From JBDHHQ01 sp039586035 (GTDB lineage Bacteria > Gemmatimonadota > Gemmatimonadetes > Longimicrobiales > Gaopeijiaceae), in the NCBI GenBank assembly GCA_039586035.1, contig JBDHLD010000005.1:54710-118709 (forward strand): a stretch of DNA of 64,000 bases, read 5' to 3'. The position numbers and the translations under genes are program-made. Below the pieces are notes generated by a model. That model had not been told where the DNA came from and did not search any database. It saw only the letters and a program-made list of their open reading frames with translations. Below are positions 17,353 to 26,958 of this stretch, piece after piece (the first letter of the stretch is position 1; each line of letters opens with the position of its first letter).

Positions 17353-18390
17353 TCATCGAGCCGATGACCGCTCGGGCCGGGTCCGACCGGCCGCTCGGTC
17401 GACCGCCATCCTGGCGATCCGCTCGCAGAGGTCCGGGAACTCGATGCCGGCTGCCCGAGCCGCCTTCGGGAGCAGGCTGTTGGACGTGAGACCCGGCAGC
17501 GCGTTCGCCTCCAGGCACCAAGCCGTGCCGGTACCGTCCAACATGAAGTCGACCCGCGAAAAATCCCTCAACCGCAGACACTCGTGCACCTGCAAGGCCA
17601 GCCGCTGGATCCGCTCGGCCAACTCCTCCGGAAGGTCGGCGGGGAAGATCTCGCGGGCCAGGTCAGGCTGATACTTGCACTCGTAGTCGAAAAGCTCGTG
17701 CGAGGGTATGATCTCGCCGACCGGAAGGGCCTCGTCGCCCAGGATCCCCACCGTGACTTCTCTGCCCTGTATGTATCGCTCGTACAGGACCGTGTCGCCG
17801 TCGGCCTCGATGAGCTCCGTGGCGCGGGCCAGCTCGTCGAGGTCGTGCGCGAGGGCCAGACGCAGAGACGATCCGCCCGACGCGGGCTTCACGACCACCG
17901 GCAGGTCGAGGACGGCGGCCACGTCCGCGGGAGGCCGGCTGCCCGTCAGCCACTCCGGCGTGGGGACCCCCGCGTCGCGCAGCAGTCGCTTGGTCAGGTC
18001 CTTGTCCATGGCCAGGGCGCAGCCGACGCTCCCGCTCCCCGCATAGGAGACCCCAGCGATGTCCAGCACCGTCTGAAGCGTGCCATCCTCGCCCGCCCCA
18101 CCATGAAGGGCCAGGAACAGGACCTCGGCCTCGCCGACGCGAGGGTCTCGAGTGAGCGCCGTCGTGTCGCCGGTTTCGACCAGGTCGAGTGCGTCCGGGT
18201 CCGGGGGCTCCGGCTGCACGCCCGTGGTCAGAATCGCCAGCTCCTCCGCGCGGCTCAACACACCGTGAGCGGTGTCGACCGCCACGACGTCGTGGCCTGC
18301 CGTCCGGAGTGCCTTGGCGACCTGGCAGCCCGACGACAGGGAGACGTCCCGCTCCTCGGAATTCCCGCCCATGAGAACGGCGATCTTCAC
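17353..18390 (-). CDS. ddl: D-alanine--D-alanine ligase
   Basis: An ATP-grasp enzyme of 345 residues that makes the D-Ala-D-Ala dipeptide for peptidoglycan. Visible motifs are VLMGGNSEERDVSL, LHGGAGEDGTLQ, the ATP loop KPASGGSS, YIQGREVTVGIL and the metal-binding LEANALPGLTSNSLLPKAA. The GTG at 18390 was chosen because AGGAAG sits just upstream and homology begins immediately (VKIAVLMGG). It lies 73 bases after a TonB-C lipoprotein gene. Confidence 0.94.
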   Translation of the reverse strand: MKIAVLMGGNSEERDVSLSSGCQVAKALRTAGHDVVAVDTAHGVLSRAEELAILTTGVQPEPPDPDALDLVETGDTTALTRDPRVGEAEVLFLALHGGAGEDGTLQTVLDIAGVSYAGSGSVGCALAMDKDLTKRLLRDAGVPTPEWLTGSRPPADVAAVLDLPVVVKPASGGSSLRLALAHDLDELARATELIEADGDTVLYERYIQGREVTVGILGDEALPVGEIIPSHELFDYECKYQPDLAREIFPADLPEELAERIQRLALQVHECLRLRDFSRVDFMLDGTGTAWCLEANALPGLTSNSLLPKAARAAGIEFPDLCERIARMAVDRAAGRTRPERSSAR

Positions 18391-18463
18391 GGTGCTTCCT
18401 GTCTTTCGGTTGGAGTCGGGAAGGATGTTCCGGCGAACCCGCCACGGCGACGGAGCCACGACG

Positions 18464-18856
18464 TCATGGAGGCATCTCCGAGCGCGGCCGCTTGGAAAAT
18501 CGCACCGGCACCTGTGCCCAGGCCGTCACGCGCTCATCTCCGCGGCGGGCCGGGTCGAAGCGGAAGTCCCGGGCCCCTTTGACGGCAGCCGAATCGAACG
18601 CCGCGAAGCCACTGGGCTCGATCACCTCCACGCTGTCGACCCCTCCCGTCGCGTTGACCAGGACCCGCAGGAGGGTCTCGCCCTCGACGTCTTCGTCCCA
18701 CAGCTCGAGAGGGTATCTCACCGAGGCCTCGCCGAAGAGCGGCTCCGGCGGATCGACACCCTCTCCTTCGCCACAGCCCCAGAGCACCGGCGCGAGGAGC
18801 ACCACCGTCCACCGAGCGGCGCGCCGCCCCGGACGGGCCCGAACCCTGCGGCTCAT
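18464..18856 (-). CDS. Lipoprotein with TonB C-terminal-like domain
   Basis: A 130-residue protein with an arginine-rich start, a hydrophobic stretch and a lipobox-like VLWGC, so probably a lipoprotein anchored outside the cytoplasmic membrane. The rest looks like the TonB C-terminal fold: VEGETLLRVLVNATGGVDSV, FDSAAVKGARDFRFDPA, VTAWAQVPVRF. Free TonB-C modules of this type are common in Bacteroidota and Gemmatimonadota, with unclear partners. The start overlaps the mutS stop by 4 bases. It lacks the proline-rich spacer and membrane helix of energy-transducing TonB, so energy transduction is unlikely. Confidence 0.75.
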   Translation of the reverse strand: MSRRVRARPGRRAARWTVVLLAPVLWGCGEGEGVDPPEPLFGEASVRYPLELWDEDVEGETLLRVLVNATGGVDSVEVIEPSGFAAFDSAAVKGARDFRFDPARRGDERVTAWAQVPVRFSKRPRSEMPP

Positions 18857-21468
18857 GAGTCCCCCACGCCGGCGTCACGCCGGAGCTCGGCCAGTAGGTT
18901 CAGCGCTTCGAGCGGTGTGAGACGGTCGACCTCGGCGCCTCTCAGGCGGTCCAGCACCGGATGGCTCCCGTAGAACAGAGACAGCTGGTCGGGGGGTGGC
19001 TCCGAGGCGGGCCGGTGCGCTCCGTGGCGACCCAACCCCTCGCCGCCTCCCGAGTGGGTGCCTTCGAGCTCCACGAGCAGCTCCCTGGCGCGATCGATGA
19101 CGCCCAGTGGGACGCCAGCGAGGCGGGCCACCTGGATGCCGTAGGATCGATCGGCGCCACCCTCTTCGAGGCGACGCAGGAACACGACGTCTTCCCCGAC
19201 CTCACGCACGGATACGTTCAGGTTCTTCACGGACGGCAGCAGGTCTCCCAACTGTGTCAATTCGTGGTAGTGGGTGGCGAAGATGGTCTTGCACCCCGTC
19301 ACTTCGTGGAGGTGCTCCGTCACCGACCACGCGATGGACACCCCGTCGTAGGTAGACGTTCCCCGCCCGATCTCGTCCAGGAGCACGAGGCTGCGGTCGG
19401 AGGCGCCATGGAGGATCGCGGCCGTCTCGTTCATCTCGACCATGAACGTCGACTGTCCCCGCGCCAGGTTGTCGGACGCGCCGACCCGGGTGAAGATCCG
19501 GTCGCACAGGGGAAGACGGGCACGATCCGCCGGAACGAACGCCCCCATTTGAGCCAGCAGTTGGATCAGTCCGATCTGCCGTAGCACGGTGCTCTTCCCG
19601 GCCATGTTGGGTCCGGTGAGGATCACGATGCGACCGAGGTCGTCGAGCGTCAGATCGTTGGGGATGAACTCCTCCCGCGGCATCATGGTCTCGACCACGG
19701 GATGGCGCCCTCCGCGGATCTCGAGCTCGAAGCCGGTGTGGACCTCCGGGCGGACGTAGCCCCGTCGCTCGGCCACCTCCGCCAACGCGGAGAGCACGTC
19801 CATGCGCGCGACCCTCGCCCCGGTCTCCTGGAGGCGCGCCACCTCGGCTGACAGCGTCCGGCGTACGCCGCCGAACAGCTCGGCCTCGAGGTGCGCGATT
19901 CGGTCCTCGGCGCCGAAGACCTTCTCCTCCCACTCCTTCAGCTCGGGCGTGAAGTACCGCTCGGCGTTGGCCAGCGTCTGCTTGCGCACGAAGTCCGAGG
20001 GGACCCGGGCGAGATTGGCCTTCGTGACCTCCAGGTAGTACCCGAAGACCTTGTTGAAGCCGACCTTGAGGGACCCGATCCCGGTGCGATCCCGCTCGCG
20101 CGACTGGAGCGACGCGATGAAGTCCCGAGCGCCGTCTCTCGCGCCCCGCAAGTCGTCGAGCTCGGCGCTGAAGCCCTCGCGGATCACGCCGCCTTCCTGG
20201 AGCGTTGCGGGGGCATCGGGGGCGATAGCCCGTTCCAGGAGGTCGAGGACGTCGCCCATCACGTCGAGACCGTCCCGGAGGTCGGCCAGCAGATCCGACG
20301 TCGCCGTCTGCAACGCCGCCTGCAGCTCGGGCAGCGCGGCCAGCGCCCCCGCCAGCGCCACCAGATCTCTCGGCGCCACCCTGCCAGTGCCCACCCGGCC
20401 CGCAACCCGCTCGAGGTCCGTGATGCGACCCAGGTGCTGCCGGAGCCCACCCCTGAGCTCGGGAGATTCGTGGAGCTCGGCCACGGCGTCCTGCCGAGCC
20501 CAGATGGCCTCCGGCCCGAGCAGCGGCATCAGGAGCCAGCGGCGTAGCGTCCTGGCACCCATGGCCGTAACCGTCTGGTCAAGGACCGCCAACATCGTGG
20601 CGTCGTCGCCGCCCGGACGAAGCGACTCCACCAGCTCCAGGTTACGGCGAGTCATGTCGTCCAGCAGCATGGCGGAGCCGGGCCTGCGGATGCGGGGCGG
20701 CCGCAGGTGCTCCGCACCGCCGGGCCTGATCTCCTGGACGTAGGAGACGAGCCCTCCCGCGGCCGCGACCAGCAGACCGTCGCCCGCCTGGAGGCCAAAG
20801 CCCTCGAGGGACTGCACCCGGTAGCGGGACAGGAGCGCTTCGGCGGCCATCTCCCGATCGAACAACCAGTCGTCGCGGAAGGTCCGTACGGGCGCCTCCG
20901 CGCCGTCGCCCACGAACCGGGCGTCGGCGTCGAGCGACCGCGGCAGCAGCAGCTCCGACGGTTCCAGCCGTCCGAGCTCGTCTTCCAGCTCGTCGTCCAG
21001 GACCTGCTGTAGGACCAGCTCGCCGGTGGACAGGTCCAGCGCGGCGAGACCCCAGCTGCCCGGTCCGGGGCAAAGCGACACCAGGAAGTTGTTTCTGCGG
21101 GCGGTCAGGAGGGTCTCGTGCAGGACGGTTCCCGGCGTCACCGTTTCCACGACTTCGCGCCGCACGATGCCTTGGGCTCGAGCCGGGTCCTCGACCTGAT
21201 CACAGATCGCCACCCGACGCCCATGGCCGACCAGCCGACCCAGATAGTCGTCCAGCGCCTTGGCGGGGACGCCGGCCAGCGGCACCCGGGCGGCCGCCCC
21301 GTTGTTGCGGGACGTCAACGTCAGTCCCAGGAGGCGTGAGCCCTCCTCGGCGTCGCCGTAGAACAGCTCGTAGAAGTCGCCGACGCGGAAGAAGACGAGT
21401 GCGTCCTGGTGGCGGGACTTGACCTCACGCCACTGCCGCATGAGCGGCGTGTCTTCAACCTGCGGCAT
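18853..21468 (-). CDS. mutS: DNA mismatch repair protein MutS
   Basis: The 871-residue mismatch sensor. The N-terminal mismatch-binding motif is FFRVGDFYELF (Phe-x-Glu within GDFYELF). The ATPase shows ILTGPNMAGKST, LLDEIGRGTSTYDG and FATHYHELTQL. Reading starts at the ATG at 21468 (PQVEDTPLMRQWREVK). The frame remains open 26 codons upstream, but that part is unlike MutS. No mutL is in the window. The stop overlaps the following TonB-C gene by 4 bases. Confidence 0.96.
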   Translation of the reverse strand: MPQVEDTPLMRQWREVKSRHQDALVFFRVGDFYELFYGDAEEGSRLLGLTLTSRNNGAAARVPLAGVPAKALDDYLGRLVGHGRRVAICDQVEDPARAQGIVRREVVETVTPGTVLHETLLTARRNNFLVSLCPGPGSWGLAALDLSTGELVLQQVLDDELEDELGRLEPSELLLPRSLDADARFVGDGAEAPVRTFRDDWLFDREMAAEALLSRYRVQSLEGFGLQAGDGLLVAAAGGLVSYVQEIRPGGAEHLRPPRIRRPGSAMLLDDMTRRNLELVESLRPGGDDATMLAVLDQTVTAMGARTLRRWLLMPLLGPEAIWARQDAVAELHESPELRGGLRQHLGRITDLERVAGRVGTGRVAPRDLVALAGALAALPELQAALQTATSDLLADLRDGLDVMGDVLDLLERAIAPDAPATLQEGGVIREGFSAELDDLRGARDGARDFIASLQSRERDRTGIGSLKVGFNKVFGYYLEVTKANLARVPSDFVRKQTLANAERYFTPELKEWEEKVFGAEDRIAHLEAELFGGVRRTLSAEVARLQETGARVARMDVLSALAEVAERRGYVRPEVHTGFELEIRGGRHPVVETMMPREEFIPNDLTLDDLGRIVILTGPNMAGKSTVLRQIGLIQLLAQMGAFVPADRARLPLCDRIFTRVGASDNLARGQSTFMVEMNETAAILHGASDRSLVLLDEIGRGTSTYDGVSIAWSVTEHLHEVTGCKTIFATHYHELTQLGDLLPSVKNLNVSVREVGEDVVFLRRLEEGGADRSYGIQVARLAGVPLGVIDRARELLVELEGTHSGGGEGLGRHGAHRPASEPPPDQLSLFYGSHPVLDRLRGAEVDRLTPLEALNLLAELRRDAGVGDS

Positions 21469-21729
21469 CCGGCTCTGGGAGGGGGTGGAGGGCGATGCCA
21501 CGGAGCTCACCCGGCGGGGCCAGGGGCGGGCGTCCGGCGGCACCACACCGGCAATCGTCCATCCGTGGCCGGATGATACCGAAGGGGGCAGGGACGATCA
21601 ACGGGGGCCGGTCCGCTCAGGGGTCCGACGGGCATTTTCGGACGCCCTGCACCGCTCTCGACCGGTGGCGGCCGCGACGATTCGGCGGCATGTTGCGCCT
21701 TTACCCACCCGACACACAGCGAGGCACTC

Positions 21730-22260
21730 ATGGTTCGAAGTGGCGTGCCCACGACGCTGGCTCTTTCGCTGGCCCTGGCGGGCACGAGCAGCGCCCAGGA
21801 GACTCGTGCCGCCGACCCGGCGGACGTGGAGTCCCTCGACGCCATCGTCGCCGCACTGTACGACGTCATCTCCGGCGAGGCCGGTGAGCCCCGGGATTGG
21901 GACCGGATGCACTCGCTCTTCATCCCGGGCGCCCGACTGATCCCGTCCGGACCCAACCCGGAGGGCGAGTTCGGCTACGTGGTCTGGACGCTGGACGAGT
22001 GGATTCAGCAGGCCGAGGGCTGGTTCGCCGAGAACCCCTTCTACGAGCGGGAGATCGGCCGTGCGACCCACGAATGGGGGTCGCTGGTCCAGATGTTCAG
22101 CGCCTACGACTCCCGCACTTCTCCTGACGCGGCGCCGTTCGCCCGAGGGATCAACTCGATCCAGGCCATGCACGACGGCGAACGCTGGTGGATCGTGACG
22201 GTCTACTGGACGGCGGAGCGTGAGGACCTACCGATCCCCGAGGACTTCATCGGCGGCTAG
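21730..22260 (+). CDS. Exported NTF2/SnoaL-like protein of unknown function
   Basis: A 176-residue protein with a signal peptide (about residues 1-22, ending ALAGTSSAQ). The mature part has the layout of a SnoaL/NTF2-like alpha+beta barrel: an N-terminal helix (VESLDAIVAALYDVI), DWDRMHSLFIPGARLIP, and C-terminal strands with GINSIQAMHDGERWWIVTVYW. GAGG lies six bases before the ATG. It is one of few plus-strand genes in this half and is divergent from mutS. The family includes cyclases, isomerases and non-catalytic binders, so no reaction is proposed. Confidence 0.75.
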   Translation: MVRSGVPTTLALSLALAGTSSAQETRAADPADVESLDAIVAALYDVISGEAGEPRDWDRMHSLFIPGARLIPSGPNPEGEFGYVVWTLDEWIQQAEGWFAENPFYEREIGRATHEWGSLVQMFSAYDSRTSPDAAPFARGINSIQAMHDGERWWIVTVYWTAEREDLPIPEDFIGG

Positions 22261-22350
22261 ACGGGGACTCGGGCCTTCCGGCTCGGATGGGACGGCGGGA
22301 GCCGGGGCGCCCCTCGATGGCCCGAGACGTCCGTCCTCGCGTGCTCGTTC

Positions 22351-24882
22351 CTATTCGTGCGCGCTCATGGAGGGGCGGAACGCGCGGAGCCGATTGGCGT
22401 TGGTCACCACGGTGACCGAGCTGAAGGCCATGGCGGCTCCCGCGATCATCGGAGACAGCAGGACGCCCAACGTGGGGTAGAGGACACCGGCGGCGATGGG
22501 AATGCCGAGCACGTTGTAGATGAAGGCGCCCACCAGGTTCTGACCGATGTTGCGGACCGTGGCCCGGGAGACTTCCAGGGCCGTGACCACGCCACGGAGA
22601 GATCCGCCTACCAACGTCACGTCGGCCGCTTCCATGGCCACGTCCGTCCCACCACCGATCGCGATGCCCACGTCGGCCGCCGCCAGCGCGGGCGCGTCGT
22701 TGACGCCGTCTCCCACCATCGCCACCCGTCGGCCCTCGGCCTGGAGGGCACGGACCGCGGCGGCCTTCTGACCCGGGAGCACCTCGGCGCGGACATCCTC
22801 GATGCCCACCTCACGGGCGATGGCCGCGGCCGTCCTCGTGTCGTCCCCGGTGAGCATGACGACCCGTAGACCGGCCTCCTGAAGGTGGCGCACCGCCTCG
22901 GCCGAATCGGGCTTGACGGGATCCGCCAGTCCGAGCAGAGCGGCGGGTACGCCGTCCACGGCCACGGCCACGGGTGTTTGCCCCCGAGTGGAGAGCCCCG
23001 CGGCACCGTCCGCCATGTCGTCGGTGGGGACGCCGGACTCGGCCAGGAAGCGCACCGATCCCACGATCACCTCATGCGCGTCGACGGTGGCACGGACCCC
23101 CCTCCCCGCCTCGGCTTCGAAGGACGACACGGTGGCGACGGTCAGGCCCCGGTCCCGGGCGGCCGCCACGATCGTCTGGCCGAGCGGGTGCTCCGATCCG
23201 GTCTCGGCCGCGGCGGCCAGGACCAGCACCCGCTCTTCGGCGAGGTCCGACAGCGTCACCACCTCGCTCAGCGCCGGGGCTCCCACCGTGATCGTGCCGG
23301 TCTTGTCCAGCACGACCGTGTCGACGGTGCGGGCCACCTGAAGGGCTTCGCCGGACCGGATCAGCACGCCGTGCTCCGCGGCTTTGCCCACGCCCACCAT
23401 GATCGAGATGGGGGTGGCCAGGCCCAGGGCGCACGGACAGGCGATGACCAGCACCGCGACGGCCACGACCGTGGCGAAGTTCAGCGACGGCTGGGGTCCG
23501 TTGACGTACCAGAACACGAAGGCGACCGCGGCGATCAGCACGACCGCCGGGACGAAGTAGCTGGCCACGACGTCCACCAACCGCTGGATCGGCGGCTTGG
23601 ATGCCTGCGCCTCCCGCACGAGCTCGACGATGCGGGCCAGCACGGTGTCCTTCCCAACGCGCTGGGCCTCGAACCGGAAGCTGCCCCCTTTCAGCACCGT
23701 ACCGCCCACTACCGGATCACCGGGTCCTCTCTCCACCGGTATGCTCTCGCCGGTGATCATGGACTCGTCCACGGCGCTCCGCCCCTCGACCACCACGCCG
23801 TCCACCGGGATCCGCCCGCCCGGTCGAACGATCACCAGGTCGCCCGGAACGACGTCGGTGGCCGGGATCTCGCGTTCCACGCCGTGACGCATCACCGTCG
23901 CCGTCGGTGGACGAAGGTCCAGCAGCGCCCGGAGCGCGCGCGTGGTCTTGCCCTTGGCCCTGGCCTCTAGGGCCTGACCCAGGACGACCAGCGTGATGAC
24001 GACGGCCGTGGCTTCGTAGAAGGGGTGAGCCGTCCCGGCCGGGAAGAGGGCCGGGGCGAGCACGGCCACGGTGGAGTAGAGCCAGGCGGACCCCGTGCCC
24101 AGCGCCACCAGGGTGTCCATGGTGGCGTTCCGGTGCCTGAGGGCGGTCCACGCGCCGGTGAAGAACCGTCGCCCCACCCAGACGAGTATGGGCACCGTCA
24201 GCACCCCGCTGAGGGCCCAAAGCCACCGCAGCGTTCCGGGATCCAGATCGCGCAGGCCGGGGACCCACTCGGCGTGCCCGATGAGGAGCACGGGAACGGT
24301 GAGCAGCGCCCCGGCCCGGAACCGCCTCATCAGGTCCTGGAACTCGGCGTCTCGCTCTTCTTCGCGGACCTCGGCAATGTCGGCCGCGTCCGCCAGCTCG
24401 TCGCCCAGCTCGAGGGCGTATCCGGCTCCGGCGACGGCCGCTTCGAGGGCCCCTGCCTCCACGGCACCGGCAACGACGGTCAGGCGGGCCGACTCTTCGG
24501 GCAGGTTCACGTCGGCGGAGATCACCCCCGGCACGGCACGAAGCGCGGTTTCCACACGACCCACGCAGCCCGCACAGTGCATGCCCCGTATGCGCGCCTC
24601 CACCGACTCGGTGGACACGCCATATCCGGCATCGGCGACGGCGTCGGCCAAGACGTCCGCCCCGACCCGGCTGGGGTCGAAGCGGACCCGGGCCTCGTTG
24701 TCGCCCAGGCTCACGCTGGCCGACTCGACGCCTTCGGCGCCTTGGAGTGCACCCTCGACGCGCCCGACACATCCGGCGCAATGGAGACCCTCCAGCGGCA
24801 GCGTGAGCGTGCAGGCCTCCGCGTCCTCCGGGCTGGGCGCGACCCGCAGGGATCTCTGATTGTCTTCCGAATGGGTGCTCAT
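22351..24882 (-). CDS. copA: Copper-translocating P1B-type ATPase, two heavy-metal-binding domains
   Basis: An 843-residue copper exporter. Two HMA domains carry CAGC at 35-38 and 103-106. The membrane region has the metal-selective CPC at 482-484. The actuator TGES is at 377-380, the phosphorylation site DKTGT starts at D526, and SEHPLGQ and GDGVNDAPAL follow. CPC with these HMA sites points to Cu(I) (or Ag(I)) export from the cytoplasm. A GATAC-N9-GTATC palindrome lies 56 bases upstream and looks like a CsoR operator, although no csoR is in the window. No copper chaperone gene is adjacent. Confidence 0.94.
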   Translation of the reverse strand: MSTHSEDNQRSLRVAPSPEDAEACTLTLPLEGLHCAGCVGRVEGALQGAEGVESASVSLGDNEARVRFDPSRVGADVLADAVADAGYGVSTESVEARIRGMHCAGCVGRVETALRAVPGVISADVNLPEESARLTVVAGAVEAGALEAAVAGAGYALELGDELADAADIAEVREEERDAEFQDLMRRFRAGALLTVPVLLIGHAEWVPGLRDLDPGTLRWLWALSGVLTVPILVWVGRRFFTGAWTALRHRNATMDTLVALGTGSAWLYSTVAVLAPALFPAGTAHPFYEATAVVITLVVLGQALEARAKGKTTRALRALLDLRPPTATVMRHGVEREIPATDVVPGDLVIVRPGGRIPVDGVVVEGRSAVDESMITGESIPVERGPGDPVVGGTVLKGGSFRFEAQRVGKDTVLARIVELVREAQASKPPIQRLVDVVASYFVPAVVLIAAVAFVFWYVNGPQPSLNFATVVAVAVLVIACPCALGLATPISIMVGVGKAAEHGVLIRSGEALQVARTVDTVVLDKTGTITVGAPALSEVVTLSDLAEERVLVLAAAAETGSEHPLGQTIVAAARDRGLTVATVSSFEAEAGRGVRATVDAHEVIVGSVRFLAESGVPTDDMADGAAGLSTRGQTPVAVAVDGVPAALLGLADPVKPDSAEAVRHLQEAGLRVVMLTGDDTRTAAAIAREVGIEDVRAEVLPGQKAAAVRALQAEGRRVAMVGDGVNDAPALAAADVGIAIGGGTDVAMEAADVTLVGGSLRGVVTALEVSRATVRNIGQNLVGAFIYNVLGIPIAAGVLYPTLGVLLSPMIAGAAMAFSSVTVVTNANRLRAFRPSMSAHE

Positions 24883-24937
24883 GGATCTTCGCTGTCTGCC
24901 GACCTTGGGCGATTCGACGTGCCGATCCCTGCCGGTG

Positions 24938-24956
24938 GATACTCCCCGGGGGTATC
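24938..24956. promoter_or_regulatory. Candidate CsoR-type operator upstream of copA
   Basis: The 19-base element GATACTCCCCGGGGGTATC has perfect 5-base arms (GATAC/GTATC) around a C4/G4 core. CsoR copper-sensing repressors recognise similar TAC-C-rich/G-rich-GTA palindromes. It lies 56-74 bases before the copA ATG, where a repressor would block transcription. No regulator gene is visible nearby. Confidence 0.5.
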
Positions 24957-25038
24957 TAAGGAAGGGTAGTGGACAGACGCGCGGGATTCAAGGAGGCGGA
25001 AGAAGTCCGATGGGCAGGGAGCGGTCGGTGGGGAACCG

Positions 25039-25944
25039 CTACCGGTACGGGCGCTCCGTGGCGGCGTTGTCGGTGATGTAGGTCGCGAATCCCGCCTTTC
25101 CGATCGAATCCGCGACCGGTACAGCCGCCGCCGCAGAGCCGAAGCGACCGACGCGCACGCGGAAGAGAGGGCTGCCGGGCACGTGGACGATGCGTGCGGC
25201 GAACCCTGACTCGGTGACCCGCTCCGTCATCCGGCTCGCCCGAGCTTCGCTGAGGTAGGCGCCGATTTGGACCGTGAACGGTCCGGTGGCGGCACTTTGC
25301 CGTGGGCGTGCATCGGCGACCGCACCCCCCTCCGCAGCCGGCGGTGAGGGCTCCTCCTTCGGCGCCGGTCGTGCGCGCTCCAAAGTCGGGCCGGCCGTCG
25401 CCCCGGCCACGGCGGCCTGGACGGTCGGAGCGGACCTCGGGCCGTTGGCTGCGAGCCAGGCCTCCGCGTTCCGGCCGGATGGGCGGGACGCGTAATCGAC
25501 GGCCAGAGCCCGGTAGTGCTCAGTGGCGCTCGCGAGGTCGTGCCGGGCCTCGGCGGCGAGGGCCAAACGCCAAAGTGCCCGGTCGGAGTAGGGTCCACCC
25601 GGAAACTCCTCCACCAGGCGCCCGTAGTCCGCGGCGGCAGCCGCGGGGTCGAGCGTCAGGCGTCCCTTGAGCCACAGCGCCCGCTGAACCTCCTCGGCCG
25701 GCGCATCCGGGACCGGGGCGGCCCACCACGCGCGGATGAGGGCCCGCGCCTCCTCGGTGCTGCCCTCCCGCACGAGCACCTCGACGGCGTCCAGGGTGGA
25801 GTCCTGCGCCCCGAGCCGTATCGGCACGCCGAGGGCACAGACGGCGAGCAGCGTCGAGAGCGACCGGACCCCGGCTCGCCACCGGGGAATGCGCGGCCAA
25901 CGGACGCTGGCGGAAACGACGCTCTCACCACGGGCTCGGCTCAC
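25039..25944 (-). CDS. Exported TPR and SPOR-domain protein
   Basis: A 301-residue protein with an N-terminal hydrophobic export segment (LSTLLAVCALGVPIRLGAQ). Tetratricopeptide-like helices follow (EEARALIRAWW, LDPAAAAADYGRLVEEFPGG, SATEHYRALAVDY), then a Pro/Ala-rich linker. A C-terminal SPOR domain (GPFTVQIGAYLSEARASRM through LFRVRVGRFGS) completes it. SPOR domains bind denuded septal peptidoglycan, so a cell-division or envelope role is likely. The GTG at 25944 overlaps the holA stop (GTGA). The frame is open further upstream, but that lies inside holA. Confidence 0.82.
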   Translation of the reverse strand: MSRARGESVVSASVRWPRIPRWRAGVRSLSTLLAVCALGVPIRLGAQDSTLDAVEVLVREGSTEEARALIRAWWAAPVPDAPAEEVQRALWLKGRLTLDPAAAAADYGRLVEEFPGGPYSDRALWRLALAAEARHDLASATEHYRALAVDYASRPSGRNAEAWLAANGPRSAPTVQAAVAGATAGPTLERARPAPKEEPSPPAAEGGAVADARPRQSAATGPFTVQIGAYLSEARASRMTERVTESGFAARIVHVPGSPLFRVRVGRFGSAAAAVPVADSIGKAGFATYITDNAATERPYR

Positions 25945-26948
25945 GCCGCCTCTCGCGCTCGGACCATGACCCCGAGCAGCCATTCCTCCAGAAGATGCTC
26001 GGGAGGCAACGGACTGGCCTTCAGCAGCTGGTCCAGCCGGCGAAGCTCCATCACCGCCGCCTCCACCTCCGAGGGGCTCCACCGGCGAGCCTGCCCCGAG
26101 AGCCTCCGGGCCAACCACTTCTGATGAGGCGGCAGCACTTGCTCGAGGGCACTCGCACCATCCTCCACGAGCACTCCCAGGCGAAGGAAGTGCGTTGCCA
26201 GGCCAATCGTGAGGCTCACGGCGCTCTCGCCGCGCGCCAAGAGTATCGACAGGCCCTCGAGAGCCGCAGCGAATCGCTTTTCGCCGACCAGATCGAACCA
26301 CTTCCAGCGGTCCTGCTGCAGAATCGTGGTGCCCGCCGCCTCTACCTGTTCGACGGTTATGGGCTCCCCGTCGTCCACCATGTCAGAGAGCTTCTCCAAC
26401 TCTCGGGCCAGCACCCCCAGGTCGTTCCCGACCGCGGCGCCGAGGGCGCGCGCCGCGTCCGGCTCCAGCTCGCGGTCGTGCGCCTCTCGGGCTCGCCCCA
26501 TGAGCCAACCAGGGACGTCGTCCTGGGATACGGCCGGAAACTCGGCCGCGCGGCACGCCGTCTTGAGGGTCCGGTACACCTTGGCTTTGGACCCGGGCGG
26601 GATGTCGGCCTCGAGAATCGCCGCCAGGCCGGGCGGAGGCGTCGCCGCCAGATTCAGCAGGACCTCGCGGGCTTTCACGCTGCCGACGAGAGCCTCTACC
26701 TCCGTGACCACGACCACCCGGAATTCGGCCATCATGGGGGGAGTCGCCAGGATGCTTGCCAGGGATTCGACATCGACTTCGGTCCCGCGCAGCCGGTCTA
26801 GATTGAAGTCGCGCGTCGCCGGATCGACGTACGTGTCCACCAGCGCGTCGAGCGCCTCGGCCCTTTGAAAGCGATCCTGGCCGTGTAGGAAGAAGACTCC
26901 ACCCTCCGGAGCGTCGCGAAGGGAAGGAGGCAGTTGGGGAGGGGGCAC
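25941..26948 (-). CDS. holA: DNA polymerase III delta subunit HolA
   Basis: HolA opens the sliding clamp as part of the clamp loader. The 335-residue protein matches the divergent HolA family: VFFLHGQDRFQRAEALDALV, VVVVTEVEALVGS, LGAAVGNDLGVLARELEKLSDMV and IGLATHFLRLGVLVEDG. It starts at the GTG at 26948, ten bases after the anti-sigma stop, with GAGG upstream. Earlier starts would overlap the anti-sigma gene by more than 200 bases. It overlaps the SPOR gene by 4 bases. Confidence 0.9.
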   Translation of the reverse strand: MPPPQLPPSLRDAPEGGVFFLHGQDRFQRAEALDALVDTYVDPATRDFNLDRLRGTEVDVESLASILATPPMMAEFRVVVVTEVEALVGSVKAREVLLNLAATPPPGLAAILEADIPPGSKAKVYRTLKTACRAAEFPAVSQDDVPGWLMGRAREAHDRELEPDAARALGAAVGNDLGVLARELEKLSDMVDDGEPITVEQVEAAGTTILQQDRWKWFDLVGEKRFAAALEGLSILLARGESAVSLTIGLATHFLRLGVLVEDGASALEQVLPPHQKWLARRLSGQARRWSPSEVEAAVMELRRLDQLLKASPLPPEHLLEEWLLGVMVRAREAA

Positions 26949-26958
26949 CCGACAGCCT

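Noticed and set aside
25945..26301. Longer start for the SPOR protein
   Set aside because: It would run through the holA 3' end in another frame; the GTG overlapping the holA stop fits better and gives a signal-like segment close to the N-terminus.
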